The notes: a model not told the origin generated them from the sequence alone. A stretch of DNA of 64,000 nt from Siphonodentalium dalli (GCA_032622095.1 CP136066.1:194422816-194486815); one strand, 5' to 3'. Positions 20,421-33,370 are shown, numbered from the stretch's first letter. Program-made: numbers and translations.

Positions 20421-21672
20421 TGAGTCTGCTTAAGTACACCCGGGGTACACCATCTTGGAAACCCCCGGGAATCACTTTGGTCGAAAACAACAAGGTACAA
20501 CTGGGAAGAAAAGTGTAGGGAACAGGTAGAAAACACAACACAACCTAGTGGATTGGGCAACGCGTGGCACACGTAATCGTGTAAAAATATATGATACGGG
20601 TCGTAAACTCAAGCCACTCACTGACTCACTCACTGACTTAAATGAGTATTTGGGACTAGTATGCATATAATATAAAATTTATTTGATACATATGCTTGAA
20701 AAGTGTACACAAATTACTCGACAACGACCATTAGTATTTTCGCATTCCGGCTAATCTGCCATCCGTAACATTACTTCGTATACTCTACAGACTTTCAAAT
20801 AATGGAAATCTGGTTACCTTATTTTACGAAAAAAGACAATAGATTTTACCGGGAGTTCAATTCTGTTGGAGCACCACGCATTGAAATCGGGCTCGTATAA
20901 CGAGAAAACACAGGAAACAGGGGCCAAACGCTAAGCGTGGGTTTCAATGGGATATTATGGCATCCAAAATATGTCTTTGTTATTAAATACAATATCGTAT
21001 AGTTTGAAAAATGTGCTTTTGATCGCAAGCGTGATGAGTTTTTAGCACGAAAATAGGAGGTTTAACCTTGATTTACGAGAGAACTAGACACGACACTGAA
21101 TCGAAATTAGTACGAAAATATAGCGGAATATACTCCTCATCGAGGCAGATTGGCACCCGGTCTGGATTTTTACACAATTGGAGGAAAAGATGAAATATAC
21201 GTACCGTAGTCAGTCTGAGGTGAGCGACTTTTGTTTATGACTGTTTACCGCAAACCAGCGTTCACTTCCGCCCACACACAGCGCAATTGGTGATTCAAAA
21301 ACAATTGTCTGATTGACGATATTGTTTAAGGGCGTAATAAGTTTGAAAAGTTATGACAACATTTGCGACAAATCATTAGATTTTTCTCAAAGATGTGAAA
21401 ATGGACAAAGATAAATCACCAATTGTTGTTTGGTCGTACTTGCACGCACGACCTTTTCATTATATGAATTTAGCAGATATCAATAAATTCAAATACATTT
21501 GCAGTGCTCCATTATATGCCTATAAGGACGTAGGACATATTTATATATGGGCTCAGCGTAGTCTCCCTTGATTTGTATTACCTTTGGACACCTTTACAAA
21601 GGAAGATTAGTATCATTGTGTCCGGGAGAAAGCGCCCGTCATTTTGATCTATAGAAATGAAAAATGCAAGGT
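20421..21672. other. no recognised feature
   Basis: Mixed-composition sequence with no open frame above about 70 residues that looks protein-like, and no clear repeat. It may be unique intergenic DNA. Confidence 0.4.
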
Positions 21673-21694
21673 GGGGGGGGGGGGGGGGGGGGGG
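21673..21694 (+). repeat. 22-base poly-G run
   Basis: An uninterrupted G tract followed by TGGGGA. Such a tract could form a G-quadruplex; its length in the assembly may not be exact. Confidence 0.9.
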
Positions 21695-22542
21695 TGGGGA
21701 CTTGAAATTTTCATGATTGGCTTACGGAGTATAAAATTATTATAGGAATGCTCGGGTTGGGAGAAACTATTGTGTGGACATTATTGTTAATGCATATATG
21801 TACTTAAATTAATTACTTTATGGAAGCATAAACTTTGTTGAATAGTGTATTCCATTGATATTGAATTTATACTTTATTGTATAATTATGAAGCTATTTTA
21901 TTATCCTACATAAAGTATTGTTGGACTTTAAAACTATCTTCGAGTCGATATTTTCACCTGAGTCAGGCTCTGAACCACCCTTTCTCAGAACCCGGTGAGC
22001 AATTAAACACATTACTGATATACAGTAGCGCGCCTTCCCCACCACTCGACCACATATTGACAGTACACGTTGCTTTGAACCTTCAAATACCCAGGCTGGT
22101 GTCAGACTGATTTATTATAACTGATGTTACTCAAAGGGGTAAATCACCATGCAGTTGTTAAAATGGTGAATGTAATGGCCATATCGTCCTTTTCCAGACT
22201 GCCGGCATAAAATTGGAGACTGAGTCAATAACTCATTTTATTACATGATCCGACCCATATTACATTTATTAAACCCATTCTATAATATAATTAATAAGCA
22301 AAGGCTCTTGCATAACAGGAAATATTGCATGCCAGATGTACAGTACATCGACGGAAATTTTTCAGCAATCAGCAATCAGAGAGCTTGGATGTCGGACTTT
22401 GCCCACAATCATACATGCATACATTTCATATGCGGAACTTGTTTAGATTTTATAATATTTAGGACAAGACAGTCTGCATTTCGCGTCCGAATTTTCAAAG
22501 AACACACGTTTGTCAAAGAAATGTTTTTAGTTGCGGAAAAAA

Positions 22543-22711
22543 TTGCTTGTTGGTGGCTTTGACCACCCACCCACCCCGGCATACGTGCCGGAAAAAATTT
22601 GCTCACCAAGGATTGCTTCATTCGTTGCGACTATCATATGTGTTAACCGGGGGGGGGGGGAGGTTAAACAAATGCCGGGGTGGGTGGGTGGTCAAAGCCA
22701 CCAACAAGCAA
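22543..22711. repeat. perfect 40-bp inverted repeat (hairpin), loop 89 bp
   Basis: Arm 1 (22543-22582) and arm 2 (22672-22711) are exact reverse complements, built around GGTGGCTTTGACCACCCACC and CACCCCGGCAT. The loop includes a G-run. The similarity continues imperfectly outside the arms (TTTTAGTTGC), so it is probably a small foldback element or a recent inverted duplication. Related CCCACCC/GGGTGGG sequence occurs at 23.03-23.13 kb. Confidence 0.95.
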
Positions 22712-24480
22712 CTAAAAAATAAAATTCCTGCTTGTTTTTTTAGTGTTTTGGCAATGAGTTGGGCTTCAAAACCACTTTTAATGAGAGAAATAATGTAATT
22801 CTAGCTGGTAAACTGACTGCAAGATGGCCGCTGTCAGCCATGTTTTTTTTGGCCGAATGACCTCAAAATGACTCATTCCTATTTACATGTCCATGTTAAC
22901 ATCCATGATAAATTGTATGCACAGAAGTTCATATACAGCTGTTTACAGTGAATTTCCCATCGCAAATCTCTGTTTTAGTGTTAAAAGGGGGGTGTCAAAA
23001 AATGATCGGAAAAAAAACTGCCGAAAACGGAAAAAAATTTGGCGGTGGGGGTAGGTGGGTGGGTACAAAAAATGATCGAAAGGGAAAAAATGCCATACGT
23101 GCCTGAAATGTTTTTCCGACCCCCCCTGTGTTAACTTAAAAAAAACAGCTTTCTCGAAAACAACTTGTTTATGGAAAAAAAACTTCCGCTAACATATACC
23201 CAGGGCCACCGCAACGCACAGATCCGGGTGAAAGTTGAGACAAGAAAACCATAGTCAGAAATGGTAACGCGCTCAAGATCATATATTATAAACCCATGAT
23301 TGTAATTATAGAATATAGCAGGGTTACCCGGCGTTGCCCAGGTTAATGCGATGTGAAACCATCTGTATGCTTTGGATATTTGTTGGGAATAGAGAACACC
23401 CTTGTTCAAAGTGTTATACGTGTTCTCATAAATTGTATATTCAAATAGCATCACAAAACATGATTATTACAGTCATGGAATATAAGTAGTGGCCCACCTT
23501 GTCAATTGTCATTCTGTTTATCGCGATTAATCCGTTCCACCAATAATGAAGTATTTATTTATTTACAACTGCGTATACATTAGACGTTATAAGATGATAC
23601 ATGAACATTATAAGCACATTAGTTCGATAAAATATGATAATTGGGTTTTACATATTGAGATGTATCAATCAATCTAGTGTGCTGGACTAAGATCTCGAGG
23701 ACACCCGGCTATCATATCTCCATGAAGGTACAGATGTTTCAAAGAAATTTTCAGGTGCTCCTCTGTTCATGGTGCTATATATTGGCTAAATAGTCTTAGT
23801 TTAAACGAAATGTTGCTGCGTTATATATCAGCTACATGTGCCAGGCACAGAGCGAGATTTTGAGTTGTTTATGTCAGTCGATGAGTCTGTTCTAAAAACC
23901 CTTGTCAGATGTCAGTATTGGTAGGATCCTGACAAGTCATGTGCTACTAACTGCATTTTATTGTATATCAGAAGAAACTATATATGACTGCACACTGTGA
24001 CCACTATTTTTGAACAGGCCTTCCACATATCCTGACAAATTGTAACTTTTTTGTGTGGAAACTGTATTGAATGGAACAGACTCAATTTTGTTATAATATA
24101 TATGCAATCCTCTGACGGTTCGAGGTCTCTCAGTTTGCACGAATATATGTATCTCTTCAATAGAATGATAAATATACGTTTAATGCTTCTTCTATGTATC
24201 TCTTTTTGCTAGCTCATTGTGTGAATGTCCTGATTGCCATCCCCATATAAATATGACAATTAAGAAGATATAATTGTTCAAGTGACTTATAAGTGGGTTA
24301 CCATTTGTAGGGATTGTGAAATGTGAACGCCCAAATCTCCTTAAAATGATATGGAGATGGCCTGTGTGACTATATATAACTTATATGTGGATATCGGCGA
24401 ATAGCAATCTTATCTATGATAGTGCATATCCGCTCGCCATCCGTGGCGCAAACGACACCAAATGTGATTTAATTCATGGT
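22712..24480. other. mostly non-coding; decayed repeat fragments
   Basis: Contains G-rich fragments similar to the hairpin loop (22.98-23.13 kb) and one copy of a 45-bp dispersed sequence at 23.24-23.29 kb. I see no gene. Confidence 0.5.
23238..23288 (+). repeat. dispersed 45-bp sequence, copy 1
   Basis: GAGACAAGAAAACCATAGTC then AGAAATGGTAACGCGCTCAAGATCAT. The same sequence with a few changes is found at 33061-33108 (inverted) and 57041-57090 (direct), while flanking sequence is unrelated. Confidence 0.8.
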
Positions 24481-25935
24481 ATATCATTAGATAAAAACAT
24501 GTATGAATTTGTTGGAAATTAGTGCCAAACATATTTGTATCAGCTTTTGTCTCTTCGATTGTACCGCGTGAAGTTATATATAGAACAGACAGACAGAAAG
24601 ACAGACAGACAGCACAATTTGATTTCTTGTATCATTTGAGAAGAACGTGTCTGAATTTGATGGTAATTGGTACTAAAAATATTTTGTATCAGTTTTTGGT
24701 GACCCTCCCGTCCCTATTTCGGACTCAAGCTACACACACAAAGACTCATTATAGATTAGAGATGCATATATATGAAACTGGTGAAAATTGGCGAGTATAC
24801 AAATTCGTATCATATTGACGGTCCCCATATCTCTCACCCATAGGGCACCAATCTGTTGTGTCTAAACCACACGATAAGATTCCTCGTATCACGGAGAAGA
24901 ATATGTATCAATCTGGTGGAAATCGGCACTAAACATATAGATATAATGTCCCTCTCATCTCTATACACCACTGACTCGAATGGCCCCACTTGTGACATCC
25001 TTAAACCACACAATTACACTCCTGATATCATGGAGATGATTGTTTATAAGTTTGGTGATAATCGGCGACTAAACAATATTTTGGTTTATCAAATTTGGTG
25101 CCAATCCTCCCTCCCCATCTCTCACATAAACAGCACCACTATGGCGTCTTTAAATCACACGATCAGATTCCTCGTATCATGGATAAGAACGTGTATCAAT
25201 TTGGTAGAAATTGGCGCCAAAAAAATTGTGCATCAATTTTGGTGCCCCTGTCCCATTCAATACACCCCTGACTCGAATGAGGCCACACTTGACAGATATA
25301 AGCCACACCATTAGACTCCTCATACCATGGGGATGCTTTTGTATAAGTGTGGTGGCAATCGGCGACTAAACCAATTATTATCAAATTTAGTGCCCACCCC
25401 CTCCCAATCTCTCATCCAAACGACAACAATTTGGCGTTGTTAAATCGCACAATTAGATTCCTTGTATCATGAAGAAGAATATATATCAATTTGGTGCAAA
25501 TCGGCGCAAAAATTAGTTTTATCAATTTTGGTGCCCCTCTCCCCTTATGTGCAAATCTGACTCGAACGACGCCACTTTTGACATATTTAAACCACACCGT
25601 TGGATTCTTCATATCATGGGGATGATTATATGTAAGTTTCGTGGCAATCGGCGACAGAAAAAAATCTGCCCCTCCCCCCTTCCGGGCACCCCTGACGCGA
25701 ACGGCGTGACTTTTGCCATATTTAAAACACACCAATAGATTCCTCAGATTATGGGGATGATTATATATATGTTTCGTGGCAATCGCCGACAAATATTTTG
25801 TCTGCCCCTCCCCCTTTTCTGCCCCTGACAACAACGGCGTCACTTTAGAAAATTTTAACCCCGACCATTATCTTTCTCGTAAAAAGTTACTCCTATTAGA
25901 CCCATTTGGCATCATCTAGATGGTCCCCTGTGAAT
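24430..25935. repeat. degenerate tandem repeat, about 145-bp period, about 10 copies
   Basis: Repeated landmarks are CTCGTATCATGGAGAAGAA or GGGGATGATT, then TATAAGTTTGGTGATAATCG or similar, GGCGACTAAACAA, ATCAATTTTGGTGCCCCTC, CTGACTCGAATG and TTAAACCACAC. Successive copies occur near 24.49, 24.65, 24.77, 24.89, 25.03, 25.18, 25.33, 25.48, 25.62 and 25.76 kb. Copies are well diverged, so the array is old. Single units with similar sequence are seen near 28.38-28.46 and 29.40-29.66 kb. Confidence 0.7.
24588..24614 (+). repeat. (ACAG)n microsatellite
   Basis: Short imperfect CAGACAGACAGAAAGACAGA tract within the first unit of the 145-bp array; a longer pure tract closes that array at 25947-25982. 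Confidence 0.85.
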
Positions 25936-25946
25936 TTCTATAGAAC

Positions 25947-25981
<35 letters not shown>

Positions 25982-25982
25982 T
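25947..25982 (+). repeat. (ACAG)n microsatellite
   Basis: About nine uninterrupted ACAG units at the right end of the 145-bp degenerate array. Confidence 0.95.
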
Positions 25983-26559
25983 TCACAAATATAGATATAG
26001 AAGATAAGATATATTGGTTTCACGAATGATCAACTCATAGAATTAATCGCCTTACACTTCATGGCATCCGAATAACAATTGAAATTGAAATTCCCAACTA
26101 CACCTTTTACCGGACTCCGTGTCGCATTTCGACTTTTAATCCGTCAACAAATTCCCATTCTATAAATAAAACGCCCACGCGCCCACTGTAATTAAGAAAC
26201 AGCGAAACATTATACACGCGGAGCGCGGAATAATAGAAACGAGGCTTGCGAACTGACAATGGACGCGAAAAGGACGCGTCCATGCACCCGCCTTATGAAG
26301 CCTAATTTGTTTTTACTTGGAAGCTATTTCTGATTCTCGGGATCATGGTGTATGACCTGGTGATAATCGCAGCATATGGTTAATGCGTTAATAAGCATTC
26401 ACACCTGTCCATTCCCTTTTTAATTTTTGTGAAACACCCACAGCCTCTCGAAAAAACAACGTTTTAGCCATAGAGGGGGCCTTGTTGGCCAGAGAGGCGG
26501 TAAATCGAATTGTTAGTATGATACAATTTAGCTCAATCAATTAGATTGTCGACAGTTCT

Positions 26560-27235
26560 ATCAACATCGACCGTATGTACCATTTCAGAGATCACAACGA
26601 TTGAAATAAGAACAAATATAAATATTTATCAGTTTATTCGGGACGAATTATTAGGTAAACATACAGCAATGATTTCGCCAACAAAAGTCACGTGACTGCA
26701 TGTAATTCACTTATAACAATGACGCTGTTTTCTGCCTATATCTTGACACAAACTTTATTAAATGCACTCAATTTGTCATGATTATTTGCTATTCCTTTTT
26801 GATCACATCATCGGAGTTTTACACTTCACTTTAAAGACATATTATGTACTTCTTCGGTGCGTGTAATTGATAAGTTAGTACTCAGGCGTTTGCCAACCTA
26901 GAGATTGTATCATTCCACTAACATCGCCGAAAATTTCCAAAAAATTGACCATAGCACTCCATAGAAAACATCATCTGAAATACGCTCAATTGTAAATATT
27001 TACATCTCGATTCGGGACGCAACTATCGGCGATAAACTGACACAAATGATTTCGCGATCGAGAGTCAATGCATTTAATTAATATGTTAGAATGACGGTGT
27101 CTGTTGTCAATTTGAATTAATATTCGTAAAAAAATAACAACTTTAAGCAAGATTTTCTCAATTTTTATTTGGTCACCCTACCGATGTGTTTCACGTCACT
27201 TTAAAGTTGTTTTACAGCTGGCATTGCCCGATATT
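26560..27235. repeat. ancient tandem duplication, about 373-bp offset
   Basis: Collinear matching blocks: ATTCGGGACGAATTATTAGG (26.64 kb) with ATTCGGGACGCAACTATCGG (27.01 kb); CAATGATTTCGCCAACAAAAGTCA with AATGATTTCGCGATCGAGAGTCA; ATGACGCTGTTTTCTG with ATGACGGTGTCTGTTG; TTTACACTTCACTTTAAAG with GTTTCACGTCACTTTAAAG. Identity is modest, so the duplication is old, yet short blocks remain conserved. No coding potential. Confidence 0.65.
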
Positions 27236-28486
27236 AGTCTTTAGATATCTGATAAGACTAAATCGGGTAACAACTCGTGACATTTCATCCTTTTAATAAG
27301 TGTTATAGAGGATCCACAACGAATATTTACGAAATATTTACACAGCCCGTGTGTTCACTATATCATTTGAATGGTCAACTTCCAATTGGGTTATATATGC
27401 GTATTATATCCCAATAAAACATACCATTACACGAAACGAGTCAGCAAACGTCAAACATTGTTGACGCGGGCCACTAAAAGCGGTAAAAACAACAACATTA
27501 CTGGGTGTGTTTTATTAAGTGCCCGGCCACACGTGACATATACAGGCTAATCGATCTGTAATTTATCGGCAGTATATTGGGCTGACTTAGGGGTATACAG
27601 TGCTGCATGCATCGATTGTGAACTTAATATTAGCACAGTCAACATCGAGTTGCATCATGATACATCATATACTTATATACGAACAATACAAACATGCATT
27701 AGAGGTACATGTAGTATTTACACAACACACTTAAATGTACCCAATCCGATTCGATAGTACTCATATCATCCGATTCCAACAACAACAACAAAATTGTTAG
27801 AAATGCCGCTTCAGTTATCAGAATCGATTAATTGCCCAAAAATAATACCAACAACAGTCAACTGTATTATAAAATTGCCCAAAATCTGTTATTTATTAAC
27901 AGTTTGTTCAACGAAATTTGGCCGGTTTGTCAAATATCTAACACCCAAAGCCACTTGATTTTAGAGTTATCCAACTTCATCCGCAATTTGTTCCGAGACC
28001 GTCGGCTTGTCGACTTTTACCAGGCCGCCAAAAAGTACCGGTGGTGAACAATAATAGATTTCAAAAATCGTTGATCACTCTGAGCTTTGATGGGCGGGTT
28101 CCTCGACTCGAATAAAATGTTTTAGCCCCGTAGCCAAAGAAATAGTAATTTGTGAGCACCAAATAGTAATATGCATCTTTAACATAGACATATGATGATC
28201 ATAAAATTCTTCGAACATATTATGCTGGTCTCTGCAGATATCTGTATATATCTATAGTTGCGAATGTCGGCCTGTCCGCTATGGAAATGAATGGTCTAAC
28301 AGAGCTAACTTTTACGAGGATGATAATGTTGCAGGTTGAAACTTTCTAAAATGAGGCTGTCCTAGATCGAGATATAAAAATGGGGAGGGGCAACACAATC
28401 GATTATATTATTTGTAGCCGATCTCCACTTATATATAACCATATGAGGAGTCTAATATATATCTTTGTGGTTTAACAATTTCTATA
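27236..28486. other. no recognised gene; possible unique sequence
   Basis: Low repeat content. A 71-codon open stretch (27832-28047) has no ATG start in frame at its beginning, no recognised motif, and an alternative frame overlapping it is also open; I do not call it a gene. Confidence 0.4.
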
Positions 28487-29210
28487 CCAAAGCATCGGTG
28501 ATGAGTAGTTATCCCATAGGAATGTTCAGATAATAAGTTTAACCCTTTTTATATTAAAGCATCATTGATGAGTCGTTATCCCATAGGAAATATTCAGATC
28601 ACATGTTACCCTTTCTATACTAAAGTATCATTGATGAGTCTTTATCCCATAGGAGATGTTCAGATAATAAGTTACCCGTTTTATACTAAAGCAGCATTGA
28701 TGAGTCGTTATCTCATATGAAATGTTCAGATAATGAGTTTAACCCTTTCAATACTAAAGCATCAGTGATGATTAGTTATCCCATAGAAATGTTCAGATAA
28801 TAAATTTAACCCTTTCTATACTAAAGCATCATTGATGAGTAGTTATCAATAGGAAATGTTCAGATAATTATTATAAGTTACCCTTTCTATGCTAAAGCAT
28901 CATTGACGAGTCGTTATCGCATAGGAAATGTTCAGATAATAGTTTAACCATTTCTATACTAAAGCATCATTGATGAGTAGTTATCACATAGGAAATGTTC
29001 AGATAATAAGTTACCCTATCTATACTAAAACATCATTGATGAGTAGTTATCCCATAGGAAATGTTCAGATAATTATTATAAGTTACCCTTTCTATGCTAA
29101 AGCATCATTGATTAGTCGTTATCGCATAGGAACTGTCCAGATAATAAGTTAAACCCTTTCTATACTAAAGCGTCAGTGATGAGTCGTTATCCCATAGAAA
29201 TGTACTGAAC
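28487..29210. repeat. 64-bp minisatellite, about 11 copies
   Basis: Unit CCCTTTCTATACTAAAGCAT plus CATTGATGAGTCGTTATCCC and ATAGGAAATGTTCAGATAATAAGTTTAA, 61-70 bp with small indels. Some units carry an extra ATTAT before AAGTTACCC. Confidence 0.95.
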
Positions 29211-29704
29211 ATTTCCTTTAATAAATAGGGATCTTTCTGCAGTTTTATTTGGCTGTCGTCTGCATTTAGCACATTAATATCCATCCAAATCTTTAATAGA
29301 CTGTTCCAATGTACACTATTTAACTGACTGTGAGAATCCATTTAGTACAGAAAGTGTTACATACATGTAGACTGACAACGTGGTGCCGTTTGAAACAGGA
29401 ATGGGGGAGGGGATCGAATGTCACCGAGATTTATAAAAATAGTTTTACCGCCGATTTCCACCGAATAAATAGATTATCCTTATTTATAATATACGAGGCA
29501 TCTAATAGTGTAGTTTAATCACATCAAATTGGTACCAATCGGGTTAGCGATGAAGCAGGAAAGGGGCACTACAATTGATAAGAATGTTTTAGTTGCCGAT
29601 TTCCACCAAACTATCATATAGTCATCTCCGTGATACGAGGAATTAAATGGTGTGGTTTAAATATAAATATCTGCCTGCATAAGTTTCAAACGTAGATCAT
29701 CTAT

Positions 29705-29830
29705 CCGTATACATTATCAAATGATTTGCGACAGTCAATAAAAGTATACATTATATCTTTCGTCCGCTCTGTATACGTTTATCAGAGCTTAACTATTGTG
29801 GAGTAACCTATTTAAATTGTACCATCATAT
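29705..29830 (-). pseudogene. LINE reverse transcriptase motif A fragment, second copy
   Basis: Minus strand reads RTKDIMYTFIDCRKSFDNVY, matching the fragment at 10.37-10.42 kb. The surrounding bases (TATCAGAGCTTAACTATTGT, CCTATTTAAATTGTAC) are also shared, so both derive from the same dispersed sequence. Its left part was later duplicated into the 50-bp array. Confidence 0.7.
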
Positions 29831-30870
29831 ATCTATCTACCTACCTTAGCCTACTCACTATCCATGGACTACCCGTATAGCAGCTCACCATTACTTTAGC
29901 ATACACACTATCCATGGACTATCCATATAGCAGCTCACCATTACCTTAGCCTACTCACTATCCATGGACTACCCGTATAGCAGCTCAACATTACCTTAGT
30001 CTACTCACTATCCATGGACTACCCGTATAGCAGCTCACCATTACTTTAGCATACACACTATCCATGGACTATCCATATAGCAGCTCACAATTACCTTAGC
30101 CTACTCACTATCCATGGACTACCCGTATAGCAGCTCACCATTACCTTAGCCTACTCACTATCCATGGACTATCCGCATAGCAGCTCACCATTACCTTAGC
30201 CTACTCACTATCCATGGACTACCCGTATAGCAGCTCACCATTAGCTTAGCCTACTCACTATCCATGGACTACCCGTATAGCAGCTCACCATTAGCTTAGC
30301 CTACTCACTATCCACGGACTGTATACGTTTATCAGAGCTTAACTATTGTGGAGTAACCTATTTAAATTGTACCATCATATATCTATCTACCTACCTTAGC
30401 CTACTCACTATCCATGGACTACCCGTATAGCAGCTCACCATTACTTTAGCATACACAATATCCATGGACTATCCATATAGCAGCTCACCATTACCTTAGC
30501 CTACTCACTATCCATGGACTACCCGTATAGCAGCTCAACATTACCTTAGTCTACTCACTATCCATGGACTACCCGTATAGCAGCTCACCATTACTTTAGC
30601 ATACACACTATCCATGGACTATCCATATAGCAGCTCACAATTACCTTTGCCTACTCACTATCCATGGACTACCCGTATAGCAGCTCACCATTACCTTAGC
30701 CTACTCACTATCCATGGACTATCCGCATAGCAGCTCACCATTACCTTAGCCTACTCACTATCCATGGACTACCCGTATAGCAGCTCACCATTAGCTTAGC
30801 CTACTCACTATCCATGGACTACCCGTATAGCAGCTCACCATTAGCTTAGCCTACTCACTATCCACGGACT
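29771..30870. repeat. 550-bp direct duplication within the 50-bp array
   Basis: GTATACGTTTATCAGAGCTT starts at 29771 and again at 30321, offset 550 bp, equal to 11 units. The second copy includes the same 75-bp non-array leader and the same series of variant units, so part of the array plus its flank was duplicated as one block. Confidence 0.92.
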
Positions 30871-32285
30871 GCCCGTATAGCAGCTCACCATTATATTAGC
30901 CTACTCACTATCCATGGACTATCCGCATATCAGCTCACCATTACCTTAGCCTACTCACTATCCATGGACTCTCCGTATATCAGCTCACCATTACCTTAGT
31001 CTACTCACTATCCATGGACTATCCGTATATCAGCTCACCACTACCTTAGCCTACTCACTATCCATGGACTACCCGTATAGCAGCTCACCATTACCTTAGC
31101 CTAATCACTATCCATGGACTACCCGTATAGCAGCTCACAATTACCTTAGCCTACTCACTATCCATGGACTACCCGTATAGCAGCTCACCATTACCTTAGC
31201 CTACTCACTATCCATGGACTACCTGTATAGCAGCTCACCATTACCTTAGCCTACTCACTATCCATGGACTACCCGTATAGTAGCTCACCATTACCTTAGC
31301 CTACTCACTATCCATGGACTACCCGTATATCAGCTCACCATTAGCTTAGTATACTCACTATCCATGGACTACCCGTATAGCAGCTCACCATTACCTTAGC
31401 CTGCTCACTACCACTATCCATGGACTATCCGTATATCAGCTCACCATTACCTTAGCCTACTCACTATCCATGTACTATCCGTATATCAGCTCACCATTAC
31501 CTTAGCCTACTCACTATCCATGGACTATCCGCATATCAGCTCACCATTACCTTAGCCTACTCACTATCCATGGACTATCCGTATAGCAGCTCACCATTAC
31601 CTTAGCCTACTCACTATCCACGGACTATCCGTATATCAGCTCACCATTACCATAGCCTACTCACTATCCATAGACTACCCGTATAGCAGCTCACCATTAC
31701 TTTAGCATACTCACTATCCATGGACTACCCGTATAGCAGCTCACCATTACCTTAGCCTACTCACCATCCATGGATTACCCGTATAGCAGCTCAGCATTAC
31801 CTTAACCTACTCACTATCCATGGACTACCCGTATAGCAGCTCACCATTACCTTAGCCTACTCACTATCCATGGACTATCCGTATATCAGCTCACCATTAC
31901 CTTAGCCTACTCACTATCCATGGACTACCCGCATAGCAGCTCACCATTACCTTAGACTACTCACTATCCATGGACTACCCGTATAGCAGCTCACCATTAC
32001 CTTAACCTACTCACTATCCATGGACTACCCGTATAGCAGCTCACCATTTGCTTAGCCTACTCACTATCCATGGACTACCCATATAGCAGCTCACCATTAC
32101 CTTAGCCTACTCACTATCCATGGACTATCCGTATAGCAGCTCACCATTACCTTAGCCTACTCACTATCCATGGACTACCCGTATAGCAGCTCACAATTAG
32201 CTTAGCCTACTCACTATCCATGGACTACCCATATAGCAGCTCACCATTACCTTAGCCTACTCACTATCCACTATTCCTATAGCTG
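29846..32285. repeat. 50-bp minisatellite, about 47 copies
   Basis: Unit CTTAGCCTACTCACTATCCA plus TGGACTACCCGTATAGCAGC and TCACCATTAC, strictly 50 bp in most copies. Variants (CATACACACTA, GTATATCAG, ATTAGC) recur in groups, showing block-wise duplication. It contains one interruption at 30321-30395, a second copy of the flanking LINE-scrap sequence. Confidence 0.98.
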
Positions 32286-33370
32286 CTCAACTTTATTTCA
32301 ACCTACATTTTATTCATATCAAAACAATTAAAACATGATACTCCTTAATTATGTAAGAGTGTGTTAGCAAATTTACCAATGATATGTTATTGGAGTCATT
32401 TAGATCTCCCAATTGAATGAATACTCGGGTTATGACTAGACGCGTTGGCTTCTCAATGCGATCTGACCCTCAATTATATATCATCGTTCCGTTATTACGC
32501 CCTATATTATGGGTGTTTACTGCTACGCTGCTCTGGTCGTGTCAATGGGGCGATGGGAATAACTCGCAGGACAACACATTTCGGGTTTCACGCGATGCGA
32601 GTTATTTTAGGAAATTGTAGTAAGGCTGATCTGGCCGTGTCAATGGAGCTATAGCGATAGGGATATCTCGCAGGACAACTGACTTAGGATTTTCGCGGAT
32701 GTATAATCGCGGATGTCTCATTGTTGCAGTATGTAACTTTTTTATGCTTTCGATGTTTAGGCATGAATAATGGCTGGGCCATTCTTTAAGATTGTATGGC
32801 AGGAACACAATGCATAATATAACAGCTAACTTTGCTGATGACGTATGTCTCAGTTGGAATGTAAAATAAAGTTCGTATTGCGAAGTATCGGTCGTGTACT
32901 TAATCCGATTAGTAGATGTTTGGTCCCCATTAATAAGCTTTCTGGTGTGGTGTATTACCAGTAATAATTTGAAGGATTAGTTGTTTTAACGGAATTTTGA
33001 GGTGGTGCCTTCATGAAACCAATATATTTTATATTATAATGTATAAATATACCTAATACTATGGTCTTGAGGGCGTTACCATTTCTGACGATGGTTTTCT
33101 TGTCTCAGTATAATGAGCTTATTCTCACTGATTGAAGGCGACTGCGTGAGTGTCAGTTCATACATGGCTCGAACAAAGTTGTAGCGTTGTCTAATTGAGT
33201 AATGGTCTTACAATGGATGTTTTCTTAAACTTGGAGTCCAGGTTTGCCTGCATTTGCATCCAGCGTAAGCTGCGAAATACACACGTCCTCTGCACTATGA
33301 TCGAACTTATTTTTCCAGACATCTAGGGGAATTTTGATTAATTGACTTCCCAGGTTGGACTGTAGTTTAA
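32286..33370. other. no gene; two short diverged repeats
   Basis: A 98-bp diverged tandem pair lies at 32533-32730 (CTGGTCGTGTCAATGGGGCG and CTGGCCGTGTCAATGGAGCT, each followed by CTCGCAGGACAAC). The 45-bp dispersed sequence is present inverted at 33061-33108. Otherwise nothing recognised. Confidence 0.5.
33061..33108 (-). repeat. dispersed 45-bp sequence, copy 2 (inverted)
   Basis: Reverse complement reads GAGACAAGAAAACCATCGTC then AGAAATGGTAACGCCCTCAAGACCAT, matching 23238-23288 and 57041-57090. Confidence 0.8.

Noticed and set aside
27832-28047. A 71-codon frame ending RLVDFYQAAKKYRW
   Set aside because: No in-frame ATG at its start, no recognisable domain, and an overlapping frame is also open.
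29846-32285. A CRISPR-like array (50-bp periodic repeats)
   Set aside because: There are no unique spacers; the whole unit is repeated, and the context is eukaryotic.
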